Shown: in pieces, positions 1 through 13,119 of the stretch
Layout of the letters: the number at the start of each line of letters is the position of its first letter
How positions within the stretch are numbered: position 1 is the first letter of the stretch
Origin: Gloeopeniophorella convolvens
Taxonomy: Eukaryota > Basidiomycota > Agaricomycetes > Russulales
Assembly (NCBI GenBank): GCA_022496205.1
Contig: WTXD01000030.1
Span: 275,163 to 339,162 of the forward strand
Direction of reading: 5' to 3'
DNA: 64,000 bases
Translations under genes and position numbers: made by a program
The notes under the pieces: generated by a model
Database searches by the model: none
The model's input: the letters and a program-made list of their open reading frames with translations, nothing else
Told to the model about the DNA's origin: nothing

Positions 1-2172
1 ATACTGACCGCTCCGTTATAGACGACCGCCTCCAAGTGAACTCGACGTTCACCTACAGTTCACCTATATAGTATCTCGCACCATGACCTTGCCATCGCAC
101 GGTAGATAGTTGTCCGTTCTCGCAAAACGTCAGGCTGGCCTTTCACTTTATTAATACCCGTGGCCCGCTGTATTTTACCCGTTGCTCCGCCTCCTGTTCG
201 CTGTTGTTTCCTTTTCTGGGCACCTTGCACGCGGTCGTACAATCCGTTTCACGAACATGCAATACAATACACACATCATTAGCACTGGGATACGCCGTGT
301 GGTGTGCTTTGCGCTGGGCCGCTACGGGGGCCCCAGTCCCCGAGTTCACATATGGCGTCGCCCATCTCGTTGCGCCACCGAACAACACTGGCGGAGGATA
401 CGGCTCAATGCAACTACGCATCTCTATTGAACTGTACGGCATGAAGGCATTCTTCATATTCGCGGAGGGCTGGTGGCACTGGCGCGAGATACATGCGGAT
501 TTTGGTACGAGACCGACGTAACACAGTATTATATGCGCCCGCTCGAGATAACGTTTCAGGAATTGATGTTAACCGCCGATCTTTGAGACGATGCCAGTGT
601 ATCGAGTGCGTCCAACGGGTGAAGGAGGCCCACAAGACTGCGGAGGCAGTGGCCGCTGTGGGAGGACATAGTAAGCTGATTCCTTCAGCTGGAATTACGG
701 TTGCCGTGCAACCTCCCTCATCCGAGGAGTCGCTGGCAGGGCCCTAATCACCAGCAAGGGTAGGGCTTAGCCGTCGTAGTCTCCTATAGACCCACTGCTG
801 CGGTGTAGCCTTGCTCGCAGTATACCATTGGCAGCGTCACTGAGCAGGTCGGGGCGCCTTGGTGTGATACATCTGGAGCGCGCCATTCGTCCATAGGGGT
901 TCGACGTGTCCGAGTCACCGTCGCACCTCGGCCCCCGAGTTTGAGTCCGAGCCCCTAGAGCCTAGGCCACAAGATGGAGCCACATCATACTCGGACTCAG
1001 CAGCGGGACCAGGCGGCAGTGACCATGCATGGATAGCCGCCCTCCATATCCGCTCCTCTCCGAAGCAGTATAAATGAGCGCAGCAACACACCTGGTTATT
1101 ACATCCCCTTCAACCTTTCCCTCAAGGTCCGCCACCGTCTCCTCGTCCCTCGTGCTCACACCTTGCGCACAGGCCCCCCTACAGGCAGACCGCCCCTGCG
1201 ACGGGAGCTGCCCCGCGGCCCTAGTCACTATGCTAGTTTGCTGGCCGCGGCGGTGGTGTGCTCCTCCTGCCAGGCAGGCGGCCAGGCCTCGGGAGGCCAC
1301 TAGGGCTCATGCACGCGGGGTCACCACCCGCATTGTGATGCGGGAGTCACTGCGCGGCTGTGGTTGCTTAGCCACGGATGGCCGCTGTCGGTGTGGGCTC
1401 CTCCTGCTTCGCAGCCGGGCGGTGCCCTGTTGTTGTGTTCTCCTATTTCCCTCCCGCGGCTGGTGGCGTCCGAGTGCGTCACCAGCCAAGTCTCAGCGCC
1501 TCTGGTCTGAGCATTGGGAGGGGTCTGGGCGTCGGAGCACCGCGCTAACCCGGTCCCCCGCGGCTGGTGGACCCGCGCAGCCAGCCAAGTCTCAGCGCCC
1601 CGCACTGAACATCCCTTAAAAGACGCACGCCTCCTGCCTCGCCGCAGTGCGTGCTCGGTCCGCCCGGCGGGGCAACCGCGAGGTGCAGCGACGTCGGCCT
1701 TGCCGCACCGCCCTCGAAGCGCAGCGCGCATCTTGGCCTCCGAAGCGAACGGAGTCGCCACGCTATCTGGCCGAGGCGGAGCATGAGGCAGGCTCGCAGC
1801 GCGGTGCAGCCTGTCGCAGTCCGCGCTGGGTCTTGCGCCCATTAGACAGCCTTGGATGACGAGGGTTCCAGCAGGCATCTCAAGTCTTGGGAGCCTTCTG
1901 TCGGCTCGGTTCAATTTTTTGCATCCATTCGAGGTTTGTCCTCGTTAGATTCCGGCCTCGTATACGTACTTTGTAATGCCAGTCTATGTTTGTGTCCATC
2001 GTCGTATGCGAGACGCAGCGTTAACAGGGAGGAAATAGTTTTGTCGAGTTTGCGATGTGTACGAACATTTTAACCGTGGTCGAAAATTGCCGTAGACTTC
2101 ATCAAAGTACCATGGTAGAAAGGAGGTGTGTACATTGACCTGAACAAGAAATCCGATATACAATAGTCAGTA
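1..2172. other. Gene-poor region, no convincing gene
   Basis: I see no ORF here with recognisable protein motifs or a plausible intron chain; the longest open frames are under 200 codons, overlap each other on both strands and have shadow-like Arg/Ala-rich composition. The part from about 1200 to 1850 is very GC-rich and full of short hairpins, for example CCCGCATTGTGATGCGGG near 1326, and contains a direct repeat described separately. The part after 1860 is less GC-rich and looks like plain intergenic DNA up to the 3' end of the kinase gene. Confidence 0.55.
1453..1599. repeat. Degenerate direct repeat, period about 100 bp
   Basis: CCCGCGGCTGGTGG occurs at 1453-1466 and again at 1557-1570. 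Each is followed by CCAGCCAAGTCTCAGCGCC, at 1482-1500 and 1581-1599. The spacing between the two blocks differs slightly (15 versus 10 bp), so these are diverged copies of one unit. A weaker resemblance (GCTCCTCCTGC near 1258 and 1398) suggests the array extends upstream. No coding potential is seen. Confidence 0.6.
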
Positions 2173-3740
2173 TTAAATTACAACGTCATCCGCGTCGTCC
2201 AAACATCTGAGCTTCAGAAGTACATCGCTCCCTGAGAAACAGTCACTCAGCTGATCGTAGCACCACAGAGGAATATACGCACCCCACCCATCCAGCGAGA
2301 AAAGGTCAAGCGAGCCCCCAAAGTACCTAAGTGCAATTGAGCAACCACGCGTGAATTGATTGAGGGTCATGGGACTCACCGCGCATACAGGCGGCTCATG
2401 GGCAACCCGAAGCCGAGCCCAGCGATGGTGCCCAAGCCTGTCTCTACGCCCTTGCCGGTCATCTCGCCGAACAAGCCCGCGCCGCCAGCGCCTGAGTCGG
2501 CCCCGATGGCTGCACCACCGCCAACGTGCTGCGCCGCGTATGGCCCGCCATCTTCCTCGTCGATCGTGTGGCCGTGCTCGCTTGCGCGCCGCCCGGCGGT
2601 GGTGAACGCGTATGAGAAGATACGCGCCATGTTCGCGGAGGAGACGCCGCCGCCCTGGTCGCGGATGCGTAGGGAGAGCGTGGCGCGGGCAGGAATGCCT
2701 GGCAGGCGTGGCGGTGGCGCGATAGTGATGAGCACCGGCGGCAGCGGGCGCGCCGCAAAGGAGCCGTGCTGCTTCTGGTGGTGCTCGACGGTCGCGCGGA
2801 ATGAGTTCTTCAGGATCTCCGTGAGGATGTACTCCATATGCACGGGGACATAACTGTCCGGGGTGGTTTTTCCGTCAGTTGGATAATGATGACCCGTAGG
2901 TAGGGGCTGTGCACGCACGCAAAGGTTGCGTCGGTCGCGCCGTCGATGACAACAGGGGGTGCGGTGCCGAGAGTTGCCTCGCACAGCTCTGTCACAAAGG
3001 AGCTGCACATGCGGATCATCTCCACAGGCGACAGTGCAGCATTCACCACGCCCACGTTCGAGTGCGCATGTTCCGGATTCTGAATTGCACGGGACAACAC
3101 TATGTGCTGCTCGGCGATGAGCCGTACCGCAATGCGATTACGAATGGCAGCGTCGAGAAAGTTGCTGATCTGCTCTGAGGACATGTACTTTTGTGATTCC
3201 TGAAACCTTGGAATCCCATCCGCGTCAGTCTGATCCCTCGCTTAGAGGGAGATGCACGCACCCCTTCGCGACTGTGGGGATATCATTCGCATGGTCCCGC
3301 ACCAGCGTCTCGAGTTGTGCGGCGAACTCGGCATTCTCCTCCAGGTTCCTCACCCGAGGGTATGTCGCACTCCACAAAAAGCTCTTCCTGAAACCGTCGA
3401 GAATGCGTGATATGTACGGGTTCGTGCCAACGATAAAGGGAAGGCCCTCAAGAGAGCGTATTCGAGTCGCCAGTCGCCGCGGGATTTCAGCCTGGGCGTA
3501 TAGTACAGAGGTCAACACGGACTCGGCCGTGAGAGGGCGGCCAGTGGATAGGAGAGATCCAAGCGTAAGGGGCTGGGGCGTGTGTTGCGCGTATGTCGCC
3601 AAGAGGTGAGCGACCTCAGGTGGTGCTGGTTCCGGGGTACGACGGTAATGTGAGGAGTGTCGGCGGCCCGTGAAGCACGATGCAGGGGTCTGGAGCGCTC
3701 TGTGCGATGCATAAAGAGCGTGGTTCCGAGAGGCGAGCAT
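2173..3740 (-). CDS. Mitochondrial PDK/BCKDK-family protein kinase
   Basis: Atypical GHKL-type protein kinase of the pyruvate or branched-chain 2-oxoacid dehydrogenase kinase family, which phosphorylates and switches off the E1 subunit of the matrix complex. The start at 3740 gives an Arg/Ser/His-rich presequence-like N-terminus. Exon 1 then carries the alpha-helical regulatory domain and, after an intron at about 3207-3261, continues as GFQESQKYMSSEQISNFLD. The catalytic part shows the N-box (EILKNSFRA), the G1 box (IRDQGGGV) and the G2 box (GLGFGLPMSRLYAR), then RYFGG and a GWGSDVLLKL tail. The last intron is 2232-2282 (51 bp). All ATP-site motifs are present, so it looks active. I cannot separate PDK from BCKDK. 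Stop at 2173-2175. Confidence 0.88.
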
Positions 3741-3992
3741 GGCGAAGGATGTAGTAGCAGTGTGGGAGATACTATGACATTGGGGTTAAAGCGAACTCTG
3801 TGCGAGTGTTTGTGTCTCGGTAAATTCATTGCTCGGACGGAACCTGTGCAAAACCCTCGGTCGGAGCCTGCATAGGATTACTACATTGCACACTACTCGT
3901 GACCTAGAGCATGGGCGTCATTTATGGGGCCCTTCAGGAACGTATGCGTATGTGACCCAATATATTAGAGAAACAGTAATAAAGACAACGAT

Positions 3993-5858
<1,866 letters not shown>

Positions 5859-5996
5859 GGTGGATGGAGTTCAAGAGTAGCGTTGTGTTCAGACTTGTCG
5901 CGGGGGACGCGTCACCTCGAGTTAACCACGTGACGCGCCAGATCCGGTCTGGTCTCTGAAGGCGGCAGGTGTCTCTGCACCTATTAACTTGCAGCC
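5859..5996. promoter_or_regulatory. Divergent RPT1/VMA1 promoter, 138 bp
   Basis: Only 138 bp separate the start codons of the proteasome ATPase gene (-) and the V-ATPase gene (+). Both 5' UTRs and any promoter must fit in this space. It contains the palindrome-like TTAACCACGTGACGCG with an E-box core CACGTG at about 5927-5932, a plausible site for a bHLH factor. No TATA box is obvious. Confidence 0.5.
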
Positions 5997-8269
5997 ATGG
6001 CCGGCGCCCTCCCCAACGCGAAGAAAAATCTCCCAAAGATCGCGGATGAAGACCGCGAATCCAGATTTGGCCAGGTCTTTGGCGTCTCTGGCCCTGTCGT
6101 TGTCGCAGAAAACATGACCGGTTGTGCTATGTACGAACTTGTGCGCGTTGGACATGATGAGCTTGTCGGAGGTATGTAGATAAGATGTTCCGCTGTGCGT
6201 CTGCCCATGATTTTAACGCACTCCAGAGGTAATTCGTATCGATGCGGATAAGGCGACGATCCAAGTGTACGAGGAGACATCTGGTGTCACGGTCGGAGAC
6301 CCTGTGCTGCGGACAGGCAAGCCATTGAGCGTGGAGCTTGGCCCCGGTATGACTGTCGATTCCATCCTCCGCATCCACGCTAAAAGACTCTCAGGCTTGA
6401 TGGGAAACATCGTCGATGGTATCCAACGACCACTGCGCGTACGGCTCGCACTTTGCTACCTGAGGATGAAACCGATTAAACGAATTTTCAGTCCATCCAA
6501 GAACTCTCAAAGTCCATCTACATCCCCCGAGGAATCAACACAGAAGCGTTAGACAGGAATATCAAATGGGACTTCACACCAACCGATGTCAAGGTACTAT
6601 ATCTGCACCCGTTTGTGTCACTCGGTTTCGAGCTGAAGGGTTCGCTCTAGCTCGGGGGCCACGTTTCCGGAGGCGATATCTTCGGCCGAGTCTACGAGAA
6701 TTCGCTTGTCGATGCACACAAGGTCATGCTGAACCCCAGAGCCATGGGCACTATCACGCATATAGCCGAGAAGGGTAGCTATGCGGTCGATGTACGAAGC
6801 TCTTTACCCACGCATCGCCGGCTTGCTGAACAGAAGTGCGCCAGGACGTTGTTCTCGAGACAGAGTTTGAGGGCAAGACGACGAAGCACACCCTCATGCA
6901 ACTATGGCCTGTCCGTGCGCCCCGTCCAGTGGCAGAGAAGCATACAGCAGATTTTCCCCTCATTACTGGCCAACGCATTCTTGATGCTTTGTTCCCTTGC
7001 GTTCAGGGCGGGACGACAGCCATTCCCGGTGCTTTCGGTTGCGGAAAGACTGTCATCTCCCAGGCGCTATCGAAGTACTCGAACAGCGACATCATCATCT
7101 ACGTTGGTTGCGGAGAGCGCGGCAACGAGATGGCTGAGGTTTTGATGGAGGTACGCTTTCCTTGTCTCCTCCTTGACCCGTCCACCTATCATGCTGCCAG
7201 TTCCCCGAGCTCTCGATGGACGTTGGAGACCGGCAAGAGCCCATCATGAAGCGCACAACGCTGGTCGCCAACACGTCGAACATGCCTGTCGCTGCTCGTG
7301 AAGCCTCGATCTACACTGGCATCACACTCGCAGAGTACTTCCGTGACCAGGGCAGCAACGTCTCTATGATGGCCGACTCGACCTCTCGCTGGGCTGAAGC
7401 TCTTCGTGAGATCTCCGGTCGGTTGGCAGAGATGCCTGCGGACTCTGGCTACCCCGCATATCTCGGTACCAAGCTTGCTAGCTTCTACGAGCGTGCTGGC
7501 AAGGTCACGGCCCTCGGCAACCCCGTTCGCCAAGGAACTGTCTCCATTGTTGGAGCGTACGTGCCGCGATAGTAACTTTGGTGACCATTGCTGATAGAGC
7601 TTGTTCAGTGTATCACCACCCGGCGGTGATTTCTCGGATCCTGTCACTTCTGCCACTCTTGGTATTGTGCAAGTCTTCTGGGGTCTCGACAAGAAACTCG
7701 CGCAGCGCAAGCACTTCCCCTCCGTCAATTGGAGTCTGTCATACTCGAAGTACACCAAGGTGCTCGAACCGTACTACGACACGACGGAGCCGGGCTTCGT
7801 TGAGCTGCGCACGCGCACCAAGGAGATTCTGCAGAAGGAGGAGGACCTCGCCGAGATCGTGCAGCTCGTCGGCAAGAGCGCGCTCGGCGAGAATGACAAG
7901 ATCACGCTCGAGGTTGCGCGCATGCTCAAGGATGACTACCTGCAGCAGAACGGCATGAGCGAGTACGACCGGTACTGCCCATTCTACAAGACGAGCTCGA
8001 TGCTGCGCAACTTTGTCGACTTCCACGACTTGGCGGTCAAGGCGGTGCAGTCGAGCGGCGTCACGTTCGCGAAGATCAAGGACTCGGCAGGCGACATCAT
8101 GTTCAAGCTTTCCCAGATGAAGTTCGAGGTACGCACGGGTACATGATCTCGGATTCTCCGTGTCTCACAGTTCTGTCAGTCGCCCTCGCAAGGGAAGGAC
8201 TCAGTCAAGTCGAAGCTCGACGCACTTCACAACGAGATTGTCGAGAAGTTCAGGACGATAGCGGAGTAA
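5997..8269 (+). CDS. VMA1: V-type ATPase catalytic subunit A
   Basis: Catalytic ATP-hydrolysing subunit of the V1 sector, which drives proton pumping into vacuole, Golgi and endosomes. The ATG at 5997 begins [17 protein letters not shown], followed by the beta-barrel ([17 protein letters not shown]). After several short introns come [23 protein letters not shown] (Walker A), [15 protein letters not shown], and [20 protein letters not shown]. The C-terminus ends [11 protein letters not shown] with the stop at 8267-8269. One intron interrupts the GPG/LMGN junction near 6346-6394. The yeast orthologue carries the VDE intein after the P-loop region; no intein is present here. Confidence is high because of long uninterrupted family identity. 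Confidence 0.96.
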
Positions 8270-8754
8270 ACAGGCTCTTGAGAGCCATCCATCCCTGTAT
8301 GCTGGCACCGCCCGTACATGTGCTACGTCGCAGTTTACATCATGTAGCGCAGGTATGCGTCGGTTATTGTGTATACTCTGTCATCGTCCCACGACCTAAT
8401 TGTTGGTGCATTCTGAATGCGTTGTCGATGAATGGCTACTTTTGCCTCGAATATGAATTTCTGACCGTAAGTTGGGTAGTTGCTATACTTCATCTCTTGC
8501 GCAAACATGTAGACGGTAGACCGCGCATTATGCGCTGAGCTCGATGGAAAATCGCGGAATTGTATAAGACGTAGGGATAGCGCAATAGCTTGAGCTTGGA
8601 GCTGTGTGTGAAAGTCTCGGTCATTGCCAGGCAGACATCATCATCCCACCTGGGTTTTCTCACCACTCGCTCTCAAACCACCACCGACGCTGCTTCCCGC
8701 CAGCCTCTCGAGCCTTAAACTCAGAGGCACCCAAAAGCTAGATATTATCCATCC
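8270..8754. other. Intergenic, VMA1 3' region and TEA-gene 5' region
   Basis: No gene is seen. The first part is the VMA1 3' UTR. A pyrimidine/CCACC-rich stretch at about 8640-8700 probably belongs to the promoter or 5' leader of the TEA-domain gene that starts at 8755. Confidence 0.5.
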
Positions 8755-10480
8755 ATGTCACACTCTTTTTCTATGGCGACACCTCTCAAACCCAGAGGAA
8801 AAAGCAAGGGTAATCGTTCCGTTCGTTTCATTCCAGGCGGAAACGAAGCCATATGGGACGATGAGTTGCACGCCGCTCTCCTCGAGGGTGCGTTGCTTTG
8901 GCGGTCAAGTTGAGAAGTTGCCAACTTTATGATATTCCCGCAGCACTCAATATATACCCGCCGATGGGTAGGCAGCGCATACGGCCCACGCATGAAGGCG
9001 GCGAGAGCCATACCAGTCTCGGTCGTTGCCAACTCATCCAGCAGTACCTCAAGCAAAAGACAGGCAAGAATCGCACACGGAAACAGATATCTAGCCGCAT
9101 ACAGCGGTTGAGACGCACACATCAAGATGATCCCGAGAGTAAGTCCGACGATTTGGAGTGGTACCCAACCTGATTACAGAATCGCTCGTCAGTGACAGGA
9201 GTACTGCGCGTTCTCCCGGGCATGCACACGTTCACTGCTACGGAAATGATGCTGACCCTCGCCGACCACAGCAACTTCGCGAGTCTACCAATGTCAATCG
9301 ACGCTGCGACACCGCCTCTTCTAGGTTTGTGCATGAAATTTCTCTCTATACGAAAGATTATTCACCGCTGGTCCTAGGCCCAGGATCTGTCGAGTCCAGT
9401 GTTTGTTCGAGCCCGTCTGCCAACCTGTTCGGGGATCCCTTCTACTCTGGCGCCTCCTCAAGTTCGTCGATTGACTCGAGTCGGCTCACTCCCGCTCTAC
9501 TCGACTCAGTCGAACTCGGTCAACCGCCTGTCAATGCTCTTGCTGGTCCTGAGATACATGCTCCAGTTCCAGTTCCGGTTTCTCGCAGCGATCAAGAAAA
9601 TGTTTGGCCTGTCCCAGAGCTTCGGCTTCCTAATCGGGCCTCTGCCTCTCTGTCCCGGCGGCGAGCGTCATCCAACATCCCTACTTTACATTATCAGCTC
9701 GACCTCCCCCCTGTTCCATCCTTCTCGTTCTCGGGCTCTGGGTACGACTACACTGCCCCAAGTGCATCTTCAGAGGCAGAACAGCAACCCTTCGTAGGGT
9801 ATCAGTTTCCTTACCTCACCTGCCAGGGCCAGTCTGCCGATCCTATCACCCCTGTTGATCAGATCATCCATACGCCGGACCTTCCGCCTCAAGCCCCGCG
9901 GTATGACAAACGAGCTGTTTACTACTCGAATCGTGTAGAGAAAGACAGCGCCCTTCGGTTGGCCACCAACACTGCTTTGAGCTCGTATCTTCCGCAACCG
10001 AACTCTTCTGCTCTGTTCTCTGCGGAGTGTGACACCAACAAAACGAACCTCTTCCACACGTCTCGAGCCCAGAATTACTCTTATCCCTCGTCACCAGTCA
10101 CGTCTTTTGCAACTGGTGTGGATGGTGTCTCTCAGCAACAATTTTCCTTTGGATCGGAAGGCACTTACACTTCGGCTCACATGCAGAATGCAACCCACAT
10201 GGGCCCTCAGCTCCCTCGTCGGCTCTCTTACCCTCAGGACTCGCGGTTCCTTGGCTCGACGTATACTGTGCGGACGTCTCCTCTGTCGTACTCGCGCGCA
10301 TCCGACGATGGAAGTATTGCGAACGCACTCGGCGGCATGGAACTGGCTTCTCCAGCTGTGATCAGACCCTACTTTGTCTCTGGTGCTCAATGCTCTGCTA
10401 GTGATGGCTCCCTGGACGCGCAAAACTCTCTGTCTGATCTGGCGATGGCGTCCCTCCATGACGGTGCTCTTGCCCATTAA
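8755..10480 (+). CDS. TEA/ATTS-domain transcription factor
   Basis: DNA-binding regulator of the TEAD/TEC1/AbaA class. Exon 1 (8755-8887) ends in AIWDDELHAALLE. Exon 2 from 8944 continues ALNIYPPMGRQRI, then CQLIQQYLKQKTGKNRTRKQ and ISSRIQRLRR, which together form the three-helix TEA domain with its conserved K-T-G-K-x-R-T-R-K-Q-[VI]-S-S recognition helix. The loop between helices 1 and 2 is somewhat divergent (PTHEGGESHTSLG). Exon 3 (from about 9179) is one long open frame of about 430 codons, Ser/Pro/Gln-rich and probably disordered, as expected for an activation region. Target genes cannot be read from sequence; ascomycete relatives control filamentation and conidiation. Confidence 0.85.
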
Positions 10481-10955
10481 TACCCTTGCAAAAATGCGAT
10501 ACCCCCTGCAATTACCGTTATTTGTATTCTCCCAGAACTGTCGGACTGTGAACTGTATCCTTCGTATCAGAGGGCCCGCGTGGCTCGCATCGCAACCCCG
10601 TTCCTGCATCCCGTGCCTTGTGTGTAGCGTACATATTGTAACTATTGATCTCGGTTTGTAGCCCCTGTGTGTGTCCAGTAATGATACAGCGTCGCTTGCG
10701 ACGTCATTGTTGTCTGAAGGAGTGTCGGCCTTGCGTAACTAGAGTGCACGGGACCGGTGGAGAGGAGCCTGTTCAAGTTGCGGCGGTCGCCAGAAGCCAC
10801 ATGGAGTGGCCGCGCCCAGGCTGTCCGGCGGCCGCTGCCACAGTCAAACGGCATCACGCCCACTCGCAGACGGCATCAGTTCGCCCATCTGTCCTTTATC
10901 TCGCGCGTGTCCGACTTGTGCATCAACTTCCACTAGCCCGAAAATATCGTTCATC
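10481..10955. other. Intergenic, no gene seen
   Basis: Short open frames here lack family motifs. The interval should hold the 3' UTR of the TEA-domain gene and the promoter of the bestrophin-like gene. No TATA box or strong repeat was noticed. Confidence 0.5.
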
Positions 10956-12998
10956 ATGACCACACCTGGCTCCGTCCTAACGGTATGACAGTCATTCCAG
11001 CTGTATTCTGGGGGCTTGACACTAACGCTGGATTGTTGAACCTCAGCGCCGCAAGCTGATCAGTAGGAAGCACCTGCGGAAGGTGGGGGTTATTTGAAGC
11101 TACCCGGCATGCCACACATTCAAACCACTGTGCTCCCAGTACTCCTGGCTTCCCGACGTGCTTCGCCTAAAAAATAGCGTACGGTTGTCCCCACCAGCAT
11201 CCACTGAACTGCAGCTCACCAGTCTCGAAAGATCGTCGGTCGCATCATCGGTCCCGTACTCACCGTCACTATCTTCTCCGCCCTGGTCGTCTACGCCCAC
11301 CACCGAGGAAAGCCTGTGACGCTCACGAACTCGGTCACCCCGCTGCTCGCCGTAGTCGTAAGTGCAACCGCCTTCCTTATGCGCACGCGCCTGACGACGG
11401 GCGGCACGACGCGTGGTGGCGCTAGGTCGGCCTCATTTTGGTCTTCAGGTGCGTCGCGCCTGCCACACGCACGATTCATTCCGGGACTTAAACAGCGTCG
11501 GTATCCAGAAACGGGTACGTGCTGCTTCTAAAGGCAAATAGCGTTTGACATGGATGGCGCCCGAAGAACTTCGTACGACCGTTATTATGAGGGTCGGAAA
11601 GCGTTCGGAACGATCACGTCCCAGGTGAGCCTTCCCACTTCCCTGTGCGCCTATAGGCACCAATCGCCGTCGGGCCTTTGCCCGTGCCTGTACTTATTAC
11701 TGCCATATATAGGTCCGCAACTTTGCGCGGCTGATCTGGATCCAGGTCGCGCTCCCCCCGACGGACGACACGAACGGCAAGACACCCTCGACGGACGTCA
11801 CGCCGCTGCAGCTGCGCCGGCGCAAGGTCGACGCGATGAAGCTCACGCTCGCGTTCGTGTTCGCGGTCAAGCACTACTTGCGCGAGCAGGACGGGCTCGA
11901 CTGGGACGACTACGAGGGTGTGCTGCCCGCGTCGTTCACACGCGCGCACTCGCGCCGCTCGTCGCGCCGCAGCTCGATCGCGCCGTCGTACCTCGCCGTG
12001 TCAGACGCCGGCTCGAGCACGAGCAACTCGCGCTCGGCAAGCCCGGTGAAGGGCCTCGCCGGCGAGGGGGCATCGCCTGTTCGCTCGGCGACGAAGCGCG
12101 TGCGGGTCAAGCGGAGCAACGATAAGATCCAGACGGCGAAGAGCCCGCTCCTCGGCGGGGCGCACACCGCGGTCGACTTCAATCCGTATACAGAGGCATC
12201 CATTCCGCTGCCCCTGGTGTAAGGACTTGGCTCGGAGTTGCTCGGGCGGCGTTTTGCTGATGATTCTGCTGTGCAGCATCGCACACGAGCTCACGAGGAT
12301 GTTGTTCGGTTTCAGGCGGGATGGGTTACTGGAGACTGTCGGGCCTGCAGGTGCGCAAATCCCGAGCCTTCCGCATGTGAATTGACGATGATCCCCGTTC
12401 GTGATAGGTGCGAACGCTCTGAATACAACGGTTTCTAGCCTGGTCGATCAATTGACGAATGTTGAGCGTATCGCAAACACACCGATCCCCAAGTCTTGTG
12501 CGTCGACGCGTCCTCTTGCTGCGCTCACCAGTGACTTGACATCCTGACCCATAGATGGAATACATCTCAAACAATGCGTAACGTTATACCTTTTCGCCCT
12601 GCCTTTCACCCTTGTGAAGGAGCTCGGCTGGGCGACCATACCCGTCGTCACTGTAGTTTCTTTCACATTCATGGGTATCGAAGGGATTGCCGAGGAAATT
12701 GAGATGCCTTTCGGTATGTGTGGATCTCCTCCCCAGGGACTCCTCTAAATCGTGCACTTTCCAGGCCTCGACGAGTCTGACCTTCCGCTGGGTATGTTCT
12801 ACACGTTCATTGGGTGTGGTCCCCTCCTGACAGTTCTGCGCAGACCGTTACTGCTCGGACCTCAAGGAAGAGATCCAGTGAGTCTCCCTGCCGCCCCGAC
12901 TCGCTTTTGGTCTAACGATCAGCAGGTACATTATCGACAAGCTCCCTGAGGGTGGTACAGGCGGCTATGGTTGGGACGACGGCGAGGGTGACGACTAA
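10956..12998 (+). CDS. Bestrophin-like anion channel protein
   Basis: Fungal member of the bestrophin/RFP-TM (UPF0187) family of membrane anion channels. The ATG at 10956 gives MTTPGSVLT, then exons reading RRKLISRKHLRK, YSWLPDVLRLKNS and a first membrane helix (VGRIIGPVLTVTIFSALVVY). The diagnostic LTNSVTPLLAVVVGLILVFR block and NGTSYDRYYEGRK are recovered only by using a 23-nt exon (11426-11448) and a 6-nt microexon (11509-11514). A Ser/Arg-rich disordered insert follows (about 11940-12120), then EASIPLPLVIAHELTRMLF, later membrane helices and the acidic end GYGWDDGEGDD with stop 12996-12998. Localisation (plasma or organelle membrane) is not evident. Confidence 0.88.
11509..11514 (+). other. 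6-nt microexon in the bestrophin-like gene
   Basis: The six bases AAACGG lie between an acceptor (TATCCAG, ending 11508) and a donor (GTACGT from 11515). The flanking introns would be 60 bp (11449-11508) and 52 bp (11515-11566). Joined to the upstream AG and downstream A, it encodes Arg-Asn-Gly and completes VFRNGTSYDRY, the most conserved motif of fungal bestrophins. Without it the frame does not continue through this motif. Confidence 0.75.
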
Positions 12999-13119
12999 AC
13001 CCAGAAATGACTCTTCTACGAAACTTCGCAATGTTGATGATACCGTGTATGCAATCTACATCTACATACTACATAGCATCCTCCCCTACGCACACCACGT
13101 TGCGCATACAAATCAACAC

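Noticed and set aside
5997..8269. Possible intein in VMA1
   Set aside because: The yeast gene has one, but here the P-loop and following exon are contiguous with no intein blocks.
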